Shown here piece after piece: positions 52,069 to 61,700 of a stretch of 64,000 nucleotides of DNA. The stretch spans positions 1,545,877 to 1,609,876 of the forward strand of contig LS998015.1 of the NCBI GenBank assembly GCA_900498245.1. Reading direction: 5' to 3'. Positions within the stretch are counted from its first letter, which is position 1. The number at the start of each line of letters is the position of its first letter. Origin of the DNA: Candidatus Zixiibacteriota bacterium. GTDB taxonomy: Bacteria; Zixibacteria; MSB-5A5; GN15; PGXB01. The notes below the pieces were generated by a model that worked only from the letters and a program-made list of their open reading frames with translations, did not search any database and was not told where the DNA came from. The position numbers and the translations under genes were made by a program.

Positions 52069-54455
52069 TGCAACTACCCTATGGTTGGCTGAAGGAACTG
52101 GTCGCTTTCGATTGGTCCCCGGAGGAATTGGCTTCACGTCTGACCCTTTGCGGGACAGCGGCGGCCGCCTCCCGATTCAGTGATAATGGCTACGGCAATA
52201 TTGTTGTCGGTTCTATCACGGAATTGGAGACTATCAAGGGCTCGGATCATTTGAAAAAAGCGCTGGTCGATATCGGGGAGGGAAAGACCGTCCCGGTCGT
52301 CTGCGGGGCTCCCAATGCCGCTCGGGGTCAGAAAGTGGTTCTGGCGCAGGTGGGAGCGGTTCTTTCCAGCGGAATGGAAATAAAGAAAGTCACCCTGCGC
52401 GGGGTGGAATCGTACGGTATGATTTGCTCCGAGCGGGAACTTGGCCTCACCGATGATCACTCCGGCATCATGGTATTGCCCGACGATGCTCCGGTCGCAA
52501 ATAAGGCGGGCGAGTATCTCGGTGTCGATGATTATGTCTTGAAATTTGACCTGACGCCAAACCGCCCCGATTCACTTTCGGCTATCGGCGTGGCCCGCGA
52601 CATTGCCTGCCTGGCCGGTAATAAGATTAAAAGACCGTCATATGATTTGAAAGAGTCATCTTATAAGGCCTCCGATGCCGTCAAGATTTCTATCGCCGAT
52701 CCCGGGGCCTGTCCCCGTTACGCCGCGCGCGTAATCAAGGGAGTAAAAATCGGCCCGTCGCCGTGGTGGATAAAGGCGAAACTTATTCTTTGCGGCATTC
52801 GTCCCATCTCCAATGTGGTCGATATCACCAATCTGGTCATGCTCGAACTGGGACATCCGTTGCACGCTTTTGATTATCGTCAATTCGCGAAAAAGGAAGT
52901 TCTGGTTCGTCGCGCCGCGGAGGGTGAAAAATTCACCACTCTCGACGGCAAAGAGCATACTTTGACACCTGAAGTTCTTTTAATTACCGACGGCGACAAA
53001 GGGGTGGCGGCGGCCGGTGTGATGGGCGGGCTTCATTCGGAGGTTTCCGAAAGCACGACTGATATATTGCTCGAATCGGCCTATTTCGATTCGATAACAA
53101 TCCGGAAAAGCCGGATGAAACTCGGCATGACCTCGGAATCATCGCTTCGTTTCGAAAAGGGGGCGGATCCGAATATTATCCCGGAAGCGGTCAATCGCGC
53201 CGCCTATTTGATTCAAAAATATGCCGGCGGGGAGATTTATCAGGGAATAGTTGACTGCTATCCCCGAAAAATTGAACCGATGGTAATTGACCTCCGTCCG
53301 AGCCGAACCAATAAAATACTCGGGACAGAAATCGCCAGGGAGAGGATGCAATCGATACTTGAGGGATTGGAATTCCGAGTAACTGTCAAGGGTGACGATT
53401 CGTTAACGGTAGCGGTTCCGACTTTCCGCCCCGATATCACCCGCGAAATCGATCTGATCGAGGAAATTGCCCGGATCGAAGGATACGACAAAATACCGGC
53501 TGCGGATCGAAATATCGGGCCCTTGTTTACATCGATCCTTTCCGATGACCGGTTGCGGCAGGAAATCCGAAATATCATGACCGCCCAGGGTTATGATGAA
53601 ATTTGCGGGTCCGGTCTGGCCGACCCGATGATGCTGGAAAAAGTTTCGCCCGGGGCCGGCCAGGTTCGCATCATTAATCCTATTGCCGAAGACTTTTCGG
53701 TTTTGCAGAATACGATTATATATTCTCTCCTGCGGGCCGTTTCCAACAATTTTGCCCAGAGAAATCTCGATATCAGAATTTTCGAAATCGGCAGAATATT
53801 TATTCCTCAGGAAAAAGGCGCGCCCCTTGAAATCGAGCAACTCGGTTTGGCGCTGTCCGGCCGGACCGACGATCAATGGTATGGCAAAGGGCGGGAACAT
53901 GATTTCTACGGGATAAAAGGGGCCATTGAGGCACTCACGGAACAATTAAATATTAAGGTGGATTATCGGCCCCAGACTTATCCGATTATGGAGGACGGCG
54001 GCGCCTTTGAATTAAAAATAGGCGAAAAAGCGGTCGGTATGGCGGGTCAGATTAAGCCGCCATTGGCGCGGGCCTTTGATGTCAAGCAGGGAATATATAT
54101 CGCCGTTCTTGATTTCGGCGAACTGCTGAAAAACCGTCAGCGGGGAATCGCCTATAGGCCGCTCCCGCGTTACCCGGCCGCCCCCCGGGATATCGCCATT
54201 GTGGTAGATGAAACGGTAAAAGCCGGCGATATTATTGACCTGATTAAAAAGACCGGCGGCCCTCTCTTAGAAAGGGTGGAATTATTCGACCTGTATCGAG
54301 GCAAGCAAATCGGCGAGGGGAAGAAATCGCTGGCTTTCGCCCTGTCTTATAGATCCAATGAGCGCAGTCTTGAGAGTTCCGAAGTCTCTGAATTACATGG
54401 CAAAATCGCCTCGATGCTAAAGGAACACTTTAAATCGGAAGTTCGGGAAGGTTAA
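52068..54455 (+). CDS. pheT: Phenylalanyl-tRNA synthetase beta subunit
   Basis: 795 residues, normal length: N-terminal tRNA-binding EMAP/OB domain (about 40-150), B3/B4 editing domain (about 210-380), B5 domain (about 400-475), the catalytic-like core and a C-terminal FDX-ACB anticodon domain (about 700-795, R-Y-P-A-A-P-R-D-I-A-I-V). Forms the alpha2-beta2 enzyme with PheS and edits mischarged Tyr. Confidence 0.95.
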   Translation: MQLPYGWLKELVAFDWSPEELASRLTLCGTAAAASRFSDNGYGNIVVGSITELETIKGSDHLKKALVDIGEGKTVPVVCGAPNAARGQKVVLAQVGAVLSSGMEIKKVTLRGVESYGMICSERELGLTDDHSGIMVLPDDAPVANKAGEYLGVDDYVLKFDLTPNRPDSLSAIGVARDIACLAGNKIKRPSYDLKESSYKASDAVKISIADPGACPRYAARVIKGVKIGPSPWWIKAKLILCGIRPISNVVDITNLVMLELGHPLHAFDYRQFAKKEVLVRRAAEGEKFTTLDGKEHTLTPEVLLITDGDKGVAAAGVMGGLHSEVSESTTDILLESAYFDSITIRKSRMKLGMTSESSLRFEKGADPNIIPEAVNRAAYLIQKYAGGEIYQGIVDCYPRKIEPMVIDLRPSRTNKILGTEIARERMQSILEGLEFRVTVKGDDSLTVAVPTFRPDITREIDLIEEIARIEGYDKIPAADRNIGPLFTSILSDDRLRQEIRNIMTAQGYDEICGSGLADPMMLEKVSPGAGQVRIINPIAEDFSVLQNTIIYSLLRAVSNNFAQRNLDIRIFEIGRIFIPQEKGAPLEIEQLGLALSGRTDDQWYGKGREHDFYGIKGAIEALTEQLNIKVDYRPQTYPIMEDGGAFELKIGEKAVGMAGQIKPPLARAFDVKQGIYIAVLDFGELLKNRQRGIAYRPLPRYPAAPRDIAIVVDETVKAGDIIDLIKKTGGPLLERVELFDLYRGKQIGEGKKSLAFALSYRSNERSLESSEVSELHGKIASMLKEHFKSEVREG

Positions 54456-54457
54456 GT

Positions 54458-54694
54458 ATGGATGCCCTTGAGAAACTGGAAGAGAAAATCAATAGAGCTC
54501 TTTCCCTGATTGAAAAATTGACGGGGGATAACCGGGATTTGAAGCAGGAAAACGAGCGCCTGAAAAAGGAAATGGCCGAACTTCGGGCCAAGTCAATCGA
54601 TCAGGAGAAACAGGAAAAAGAGCGCTCCGATCAGGTCCGGGAAAAGTTGGGGAGTATTCTCAATAAACTCGATAACCTGGAAAAAATTTCGTAA
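54458..54694 (+). CDS. Small coiled-coil protein, ZapB-like in appearance
   Basis: 78 residues, almost entirely a charged coiled coil with heptad Leu/Ile (L-E-K-L-E-E-K-I-N-R-A-L-S-L-I) and no hydrophobic membrane segment. GGAAGG precedes the start, and it starts two bases after pheT. It lies directly in front of zapA, so a role in the Z-ring, as with the unrelated coiled-coil ZapB, is a reasonable inference from position and shape, not from sequence identity. Confidence 0.62.
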   Translation: MDALEKLEEKINRALSLIEKLTGDNRDLKQENERLKKEMAELRAKSIDQEKQEKERSDQVREKLGSILNKLDNLEKIS

Positions 54695-54705
54695 ATATAT
54701 TGTTG

Positions 54706-54734
54706 TTGACAAACGAGATGCTGAAGCTTAAGGT
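54706..54734 (+). promoter_or_regulatory. Possible promoter of zapA-rny
   Basis: TTGACA (54706-54711), 17 bases, TAAGGT (54729-54734), in the 105-base gap before zapA. Confidence 0.5.
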
Positions 54735-54799
54735 AAACTGGAATTAATCATAGATTAATGAAGATAACATGAGACTAAGCTGAGGAAACAGTTTAATTA

Positions 54800-55111
54800 A
54801 TGCCGGATATTTCAGATAAAAAAACGACCGTAAAAGTTAATATCTACGGTGACGAATACCCGATTCGCGGATCGGGCGACCCGGAGTATATAATTCGGGT
54901 GGCCGATTATGTGGATCGGAAGATGCGTGAAATTGCTTCCCGTTCAAAATATAAATCGCCGGACAAGATTGCCATCCTCACCGCCTTAAATATTGCCGGA
55001 GAGCTGTTTGATCTGGAGGCCCAACGAAGTGACAGCCTCACTGAAGTGGAAAGCCGGACCAAAAATATTCTGGAACTCCTGGAAAGCAAACTGCCTGTTT
55101 CCGGGGAATGA
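54800..55111 (+). CDS. zapA: Cell division protein ZapA
   Basis: 103 residues. V-K-V-N-I-Y-G-D-E-Y-P-I-R opening, a Y-I-x-x-V-A-D-Y-V-D-R-K-M-R helix, and a C-terminal coiled coil (about 60-100), as in ZapA, which cross-links FtsZ protofilaments. It precedes rny, a common arrangement. Confidence 0.88.
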   Translation: MPDISDKKTTVKVNIYGDEYPIRGSGDPEYIIRVADYVDRKMREIASRSKYKSPDKIAILTALNIAGELFDLEAQRSDSLTEVESRTKNILELLESKLPVSGE

Positions 55112-55209
55112 CAGAATTGTTTTCTCACATTCTCTCTTAATTATCTTCTTTTTTCTTAACTAGGTAACTTTAGTATAGATTGCCCCCTGCAACGGGGCGA
55201 GGAGGACCA

Positions 55210-56775
55210 ATGAACGGCACACTTTCGATTGTGCTTTCAGCGGTGCTGGCGGCAATTGTGGGTTTCGCGGCGGCGTGGTTAATTTTGCGCCGCATCGGGG
55301 ATACCAAGATTGCCAACGCCGAGGAATTTGCCCGCAAGGTCATTGCGGAGGCCGAAAAGGAATCGGAAATAAAGAAGAAAGAGGCGCTCCTTGAGGCCAA
55401 AGAGGAATGGTATAAGGTAAAAACCAATTTTGAGAGAGAACTGCAAAACCGACGGAACGAAGTTCAGAAAATTGAAAAGAGACTCCTCGAAAAAGAGGGG
55501 AATATCGATCGCAAAATTGAGTCGCTGGCCAAGCGGGAGAAAGATCTGCAGTACCGGGAACGAACTCTGGGCGGACGGGAAAAAGGGATAACGCTTCGGG
55601 AACAGGAACTGGAAAAGGCGATGCAGGTGCAGAATGAGAAACTGGAACGGATCGCCCAGATGACAGCCGAAGAAGCCAAACGCGAACTTAAAGAGAATCT
55701 AATCGGTGAAGCCAAAATAGAGGCCGCCGCAACCATAAAGGAAATCAAAGAAAGCGCCGAACGGAACGCCGAAAAGGAAGCCCGGGAAGTGATTATTTCC
55801 GCCATTTACCGGTGCGCCGCCGATCACGCGGTCGAATCGACCGTCTCGGTGGTTAATCTACCCAACGAGGAAATGAAAGGAAGGATTATCGGGCGGGAAG
55901 GGCGAAACATTCGTTCTTTCGAGACGGCGACCGGTATCGATGTGATTGTCGATGACACGCCGGAAGCGGTCATTCTGTCGGGATATGATCCGGTCCGCCG
56001 CGAGGTGGCCCGGATGTCGCTCGAAAAATTGATCACCGACGGACGAATTCATCCTACCCGCATCGAGGAAGTGGTCGAAAAAACCCAGAAAGAGATGGAG
56101 ATGATCATCCGTGAAACCGGCGAGCAGGCGGCATTCGATGTCGGCGTTCAGGGGTTGCATCTCGATGTTGTCAAATTGCTGGGGAAACTGAAATATCGGA
56201 CTTCCTACGGGCAGAATGTCCTTCAGCATTCCAAAGAAGTGGCCATCCTCTGCGGCCTGATGGCGGCGGAGTTGGGCCTGGATCCGAATATCGCCAAGCG
56301 TTCCGGGCTTCTGCATGATGTCGGCAAGGCAATCGACCGGGAAACCGAAGGAACCCATACCGAAATCGGCGCCACCTTCCTGAGCCGTCTCGGCGAGAAT
56401 CCGATCATTGTCAACGCCGTCGCTTCGCATCACGGTGATGTCCCGCAAGAGACGCCATACTCCGTTCTGGTGCAGGCGGCCGACGCCATTTCCGGAGCGC
56501 GCCCCGGAGCCCGCCGCGAACCGCTCGAGGCCTATATCAAGAGACTGGAAAAACTCGAAGAGCTGGCGGACTCGTTCAAGGGCGTTTCCAAGGCGTTTGC
56601 CATTCAGGCCGGGCGCGAGGTTCGTGTCATTGTCGAGTGTGAAACGATCGACGATCTGGCTACGACCATTCTGGCCGGCGATATCGCCAAGAAGATTGAA
56701 CATGAAATGGAATATCCGGGACAGATAAAAGTCACGGTTATTCGCGAAACCCGCGCCACCGAATTCGCCAAATAA
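55210..56775 (+). CDS. rny: Ribonuclease Y
   Basis: 521 residues from ATG 55210 with GAGGAGG upstream; an in-frame extension back to 55180 lacks support. N-terminal membrane helix (5-25), long coiled coil (about 35-200), KH domain with [11 protein letters not shown], and an HD phosphohydrolase domain with L-L-H-D-V-G-K-A and H-H-G-D. It starts mRNA decay as a membrane-bound endoribonuclease. It is followed after 9 bases by ymdB, its usual neighbour. Confidence 0.95.
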   Translation: MNGTLSIVLSAVLAAIVGFAAAWLILRRIGDTKIANAEEFARKVIAEAEKESEIKKKEALLEAKEEWYKVKTNFERELQNRRNEVQKIEKRLLEKEGNIDRKIESLAKREKDLQYRERTLGGREKGITLREQELEKAMQVQNEKLERIAQMTAEEAKRELKENLIGEAKIEAAATIKEIKESAERNAEKEAREVIISAIYRCAADHAVESTVSVVNLPNEEMKGRIIGREGRNIRSFETATGIDVIVDDTPEAVILSGYDPVRREVARMSLEKLITDGRIHPTRIEEVVEKTQKEMEMIIRETGEQAAFDVGVQGLHLDVVKLLGKLKYRTSYGQNVLQHSKEVAILCGLMAAELGLDPNIAKRSGLLHDVGKAIDRETEGTHTEIGATFLSRLGENPIIVNAVASHHGDVPQETPYSVLVQAADAISGARPGARREPLEAYIKRLEKLEELADSFKGVSKAFAIQAGREVRVIVECETIDDLATTILAGDIAKKIEHEMEYPGQIKVTVIRETRATEFAK

Positions 56776-56784
56776 GGGTATGTG

Positions 56785-57609
56785 ATGGCGCAAATCAAAG
56801 TGCTTTTTTTCGCCGATGTGGTCGGCAAGCCGGGGCGGTTCATTCTTTCCCAGATGTGCAAATCGCTGAAGGAAAGATTCACGGCCGATTATGTCATCGC
56901 CAATATCGAAAACGCCGCCGGCGGTTTCGGTATCACCCCGGAAATGTCGCGCAAGATTTTCACCTATGGTGTCGATTGTCAAACCTCGGGCAATCATATC
57001 TGGGATCGTCAGGATATATTCAAATATCTCGATGAACAACCGAAACTGCTTCGCCCCGCCAATTATCCGCCCGGCGTCCCCGGCGCCGGATATTTAATTG
57101 ACGACATCAACGGAGTCAAAATCGGGGTGCTGAATCTGATGGGGCGGACATACATGAAAGAGATTGATTGCCCCTTCCGGACCGCCGACCGGGAGGTGCG
57201 GAGAATGCGGGAATCGACGGAGATAATCATAATCGATTTTCACGCCGAGGTGACCTCCGAAAAGCAGGCTCTGGCGTACTATCTCGACGGCAAGGTTTCG
57301 GCCATAATCGGAACCCATACCCATGTTCAGACCGCCGATGAGACGGTATCGGAACGGGGCACCGCATTTATCAGCGATGTCGGGATGACCGGCCCGCACG
57401 ACTCCATAATCGGCATGGAAAAAACGCCCTCCCTGGAGCGTTTTCTTACCGGAATGCCGCGGCGGTTCGCCTGCGCCACCGATGATCTCAAAATCTCAGG
57501 AGCCGTTGTCACTGTCAACAGCGACGACGGGAGCGCCGAGTATATCGAACGGTTTCGTATCGATTATGACGGTCAAAAACCGGAAGAACCGGATATCAAG
57601 GGGGTGTGA
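56785..57609 (+). CDS. ymdB: YmdB-family metallophosphoesterase
   Basis: 274 residues from ATG 56785. A calcineurin-like fold with F-A-D-V-V-G-K-P-G (Asp), N-I-E-N-A-A-G-G-F-G, T-S-G-N-H-I-W-D (Asn/His), D-F-H-A-E and G-T-H-T-H-V-Q metal ligands. In other bacteria YmdB hydrolyses cyclic nucleotides and modulates RNase Y. It is placed between rny and folD, with its stop overlapping the folD GTG. Confidence 0.92.
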   Translation: MAQIKVLFFADVVGKPGRFILSQMCKSLKERFTADYVIANIENAAGGFGITPEMSRKIFTYGVDCQTSGNHIWDRQDIFKYLDEQPKLLRPANYPPGVPGAGYLIDDINGVKIGVLNLMGRTYMKEIDCPFRTADREVRRMRESTEIIIIDFHAEVTSEKQALAYYLDGKVSAIIGTHTHVQTADETVSERGTAFISDVGMTGPHDSIIGMEKTPSLERFLTGMPRRFACATDDLKISGAVVTVNSDDGSAEYIERFRIDYDGQKPEEPDIKGV

Positions 57610-58505
57610 GGCAATTGACAGCGGTTGTTATTGACGGCAAAATGATTTCCGATCAGATCAAATCGGAGTTGAAATCAAAAGTCGAATCATTAAAAAGCGA
57701 AGGAATTATCCCCGGCCTTGCAGCGGTACTGGTGGGGAATAATCCGGCCTCGGAATCATATGTCAACGGTAAGGCCAAAGCATGCGAGAAAGTCGGGATA
57801 TATTCCGAAGTCATCCGCCGTCCCGCGGAAATCACCCAGGCGGAACTGGAAAAAATTGTGACCGATTTGAACCGGAGGGGGGATATCGACGGTATTCTGG
57901 TGCAATCGCCCCTTCCCGACCATATCGATGAATTAACGGTCACTCTGACCATCAATCCTCACAAGGATGTCGATGGGTTCCACCCGCACAGTGTCGGGAT
58001 GCTTCTTCTGGGCCGCCCCACCTTTCGCTCCTGTACGCCGTACGGGGTTATCGAGCTTTTGAGGCGGTACAAGATTGATACCTCGGGAAAAGAGATCGTC
58101 ATCCTGGGGCGCTCCAATATTGTCGGCAAACCCCTGGCGGCGATGCTGATTCAGAAAGCGGAGACGGCCGATGCCACCGTCACGGTCTGCCATTCCCGAA
58201 CGAAAAATTTGAAAGATCATTGCCGCCGGGCGGATATTCTAATCGCCGCCATGGGCCGTCCGGAATTTGTCACAGCCGATATGATTAAAGACAATGCCGT
58301 GGTTATCGATGTCGGTATAAATCGTGTCGATGACCCGGCCAAAGAAAAAGGGTATCGGTTGACCGGAGATGTCGATTATAGCGGCTGCAGGGAGAAAGCG
58401 TCATTCATTACTCCGGTTCCGGGAGGGGTCGGCCCGATGACCATCGCCATGCTTCTGACCAACACGGTCCATTCTGCCGAGCAAAGGAGGTCAAGACTAA
58501 AATAA
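57606..58505 (+). CDS. folD: Methylenetetrahydrofolate dehydrogenase/cyclohydrolase
   Basis: 299 residues. V-N-G-K-A-K-A (catalytic Lys), Q-S-P-L-P-D-H-I, G-R-S-N-I-V-G-K-P (NADP) and T-P-V-P-G-G-V-G-P-M-T are all present. It carries one-carbon units between 5,10-methylene- and 10-formyl-THF. GTG at 57606 overlaps the ymdB stop as GTGA; a TTG at 57615 is an alternative with better Shine-Dalgarno spacing. Confidence 0.94.
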   Translation: MRQLTAVVIDGKMISDQIKSELKSKVESLKSEGIIPGLAAVLVGNNPASESYVNGKAKACEKVGIYSEVIRRPAEITQAELEKIVTDLNRRGDIDGILVQSPLPDHIDELTVTLTINPHKDVDGFHPHSVGMLLLGRPTFRSCTPYGVIELLRRYKIDTSGKEIVILGRSNIVGKPLAAMLIQKAETADATVTVCHSRTKNLKDHCRRADILIAAMGRPEFVTADMIKDNAVVIDVGINRVDDPAKEKGYRLTGDVDYSGCREKASFITPVPGGVGPMTIAMLLTNTVHSAEQRRSRLK

Positions 58506-58769
58506 TAGAGAGCGCAAATCATTGCATATAACGAGCATCGCGATTCACGATAAAGAGACTATTAATCTTACGATCTGATTTTGCTGTTTAGGAATTACCG
58601 TCCCAGGTCCAAGTAACCCGCCCCGCCGCTGAATTATCCTACTGTGATAGAATTACTTACAAGGAAGCAATAAATTTTTATTCAACACGGTTTTACTTTT
58701 ATCAAGAATGGTGGATGAGAAACAAAAAGGCATACCCTTTGCTGAGAGTAGAAATACTCGAATAATACT
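58506..58769. other. Leader of the large secreted protein gene
   Basis: 264 bases after folD. Contains GAGTA-GAAA-TACTC, a small hairpin with a GNRA tetraloop, at 58746-58759, close to the start codon, which has no clear Shine-Dalgarno. I found no T-tract terminator for folD and no recognisable riboswitch. Confidence 0.35.
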
Positions 58770-61700
58770 ATGAAAAGCAAAAAGTTAACAATATTTGTAT
58801 TGATTCTTCTTCTTTTGGGATTTGCCTATAGAACTTCTCATTCTCAGGTTGAATCTTCGCTTCCTGATTCCCTACAATCCCTCAATTTCTGGAGTAATTC
58901 CGGGAAGTTTGTCGGGCAAAGATCTGCGGTGTGTCCGCCGCTGGCGTCTCTTGAGGTTTTCCCGGAAACAGGGATAGTGGGTGTCCGGGAAGTTTACAGA
59001 ATCAAGATGACCCTTCCGGAAGGGGGCATTCCGCGATCCGGCGGCGTGGCTTTCAATTTTCCGCCTAATTTTGATCTCGGGCATATTGCGGAAATAGATT
59101 ACTCCGACGATTACTCGGAAAGTGATTTGACTATCAGGAAAATTTTTGTATTTCGCGGCACGTGCGTCATTCTTTTCAAATCGGGCCAATCGCCTCCGGC
59201 CGGGACTGTCATCACATTTACAATGCATTCTGTAGGAAATCCGACTGTTGCCGGCAATTATCAGATTTCCGGTCTGATTTTCAGCCCGCATCTTAAAGTC
59301 GTATCAGGACCGACTCTGTCACAGCCATTCCCGATTTTGCCCGGTCCGCCGGTCACGCTCGAAATTACGCCGTCGGATCCGATCACTCTGCGAGCCGGAA
59401 ATAGTCAGCTGTTCCTGGCGTCCGCCCGTGACCGTTTCCAGAATGAAATTAGCAATCCGGAAGTTCTCTGGGCTTTTGCGCCCGGCTCCGATAGTCTCGG
59501 CGTCCTGAGCGGCGGCAATCTCTTCGCCACCACGGTCGGCACCGGCAAGGTTGTGGCAATTTACAATGCTCTTTCCGCCACTTCCGGCCCGATCACCGTC
59601 TTGCCGGGGATGATAGATCATTTTGAAATCAGTTCCTACCCGTTGCTGGTTGCCCCCGGAGAGCCGTTTCCGAGCGGCGTCCGGGCCGAAGCCTACGACA
59701 GGTTCGGTAATCTCAAGAATGATTATATCGAATCGGCTTATTTTATGTCATCGGATCCGAATGCCGAATTGTCGTATGATATTTCGAATCCCTATCAATT
59801 TGTGATCGCCGATTCCGGTCGGCACCTGTTTGCGGGAGATAATTTCAAACTCTTCACCCCCGGAGTTCAGACCATTTCCTTGACCGACGGTCTTCATAGC
59901 GGACGGAGCGGCATCATCACTGTCGGCGGGGCAACATCGCCGATCGTATCATTCAAAATTGCGGCTGAGCCGGCGGGGGAGATCCGCGCCGGGACCCCGC
60001 TTGCGATAAAGATTTATGATGCTGTCGATAGGGACGGCAAACCGGCCGGCGGCCTGGTAAAAATTTCTCTGGAGGGTGACGGGATATCGCCGGGAGGCTT
60101 TACGCCGATACTTAATGATGCGGTTGTCTCCGGCGGGGCCGGTTCGGCCAATCAATACTTATATCTTACCGGGGAGGCCAAAATAAGGGCCGCCGCCGAT
60201 ACGGTAATCCGAGAAATTGCCGTTACGGTCATGCCGGGGGATTTGGGTAATTTTAAATTAAGCATACAGCCGACCCAATTTACGGGCCACTCTCTTTTGG
60301 GTCCGGCCACTCTAACCATTTATGACAAATTCGGCAATCTCAAGACCGATTTCGATGCCGCCGTCACGCCTGTTACCATAGCGGTCGACCGGGGCGAGCT
60401 GAATCGGACCGCCCTTGCGGCCTCCGATGATTTCGTTGCCGGGGTTGCCGACCTGTCCACGAAAGATATCCGATTCGACGGCGATGCCGGTCAGGTCATC
60501 ATGATATTTGCCGTCGCGAATCTCGATGCTTCCGCTCTGCTTCGCTACGACGGCCTCGATTTCAGAATTAACGAACCGATTCCCGACACCATTATGATAG
60601 GGCAGAGGTACATGCTTCGAGCCGAAGTCATAAATAACGGTTTTACATCACCCCTGTCACCGGTGACGCTGTCCGATTATTTTACCTCCTGTCCGGTGGT
60701 ATGTCTCACACAAATGGATATAAGGGAGATTGAACCGGGCGAAACATATCGGTTATTGCTTGGTTTGAATACTGATCATCTTACACCCCATCCATTGGAC
60801 ACGGTTCATGTGACGGTCGCTTCGAAATATTTATTCGGCGGGGACACTGTGACAGTAATGCGGACACGGTCTTTCCCGGTCGCGGTGGTCGAGCCGATCA
60901 ACCTTACCTATGTCCCCGGTTCGCTCACTTTTGATACCGTTCTTTCGCCGTCATTTCTTCCGAACGCCTCGTTCCAATTGACCATCGACCGGGATATTGA
61001 TACCTCGTCACTAAATATAAATGCTTATCTTAATATTGACTGCGGCGGAAACGATTTTGGGGTCTATGTCAATAGCGTGACCGCAAGCCTGAACGGTCGG
61101 ATTATCACTCTGGCTCTGACGGGACTGCATATTCCGGATTTGAAGCAGAGCGGTTGCTTTGAAGGCCTTAAGAAATTGACGGCCGGTATAACTCTCTATT
61201 ACATGGATCAATTGCTGTACCGAAGCGATTTAATCAGTCTCGATTCGGTTTTTGTCGTATATCCCGCCGAATTAAGTTATCGAAGCGGGACATTGAGCCC
61301 CAGCATCGCCCCGGCCGGCGGATCCGTTCCTTTTGAATTCGGACTTGATTTCAGCGGCCTCACAACAATCATGCTTGACTCATCGAATTCATGGCTCGAA
61401 TTGGCGTTTGACGGCGGCAGTCTAACCGGGTTCCTGACCCCGGCGGGCCTGACGCTCAAGCCGGGTGAGAACAAATTGACGACTAAAACGATGGATATCC
61501 CGTCGTCGCTTCTTAATAAGATCCTGACCCCGCATCTTTATCTTAACGGGACGGAATTGTACATGACGCGCTCGGACACGATTTCTTTCGGGTCGGATAA
61601 AATCACGGTTTCCGGTCTGCCCCAGATCAAGATCGTATCGACCGACCTGGTGACGATCAATCCGCCGTACCTGGATTACGGACAGAAATTTTCTATCAAG

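Noticed and set aside
58720-58769. CTGAGAG-like segment suggestive of a TPP riboswitch
   Set aside because: The rest of the thi-box is absent, and the segment instead forms a small GAAA-loop hairpin.
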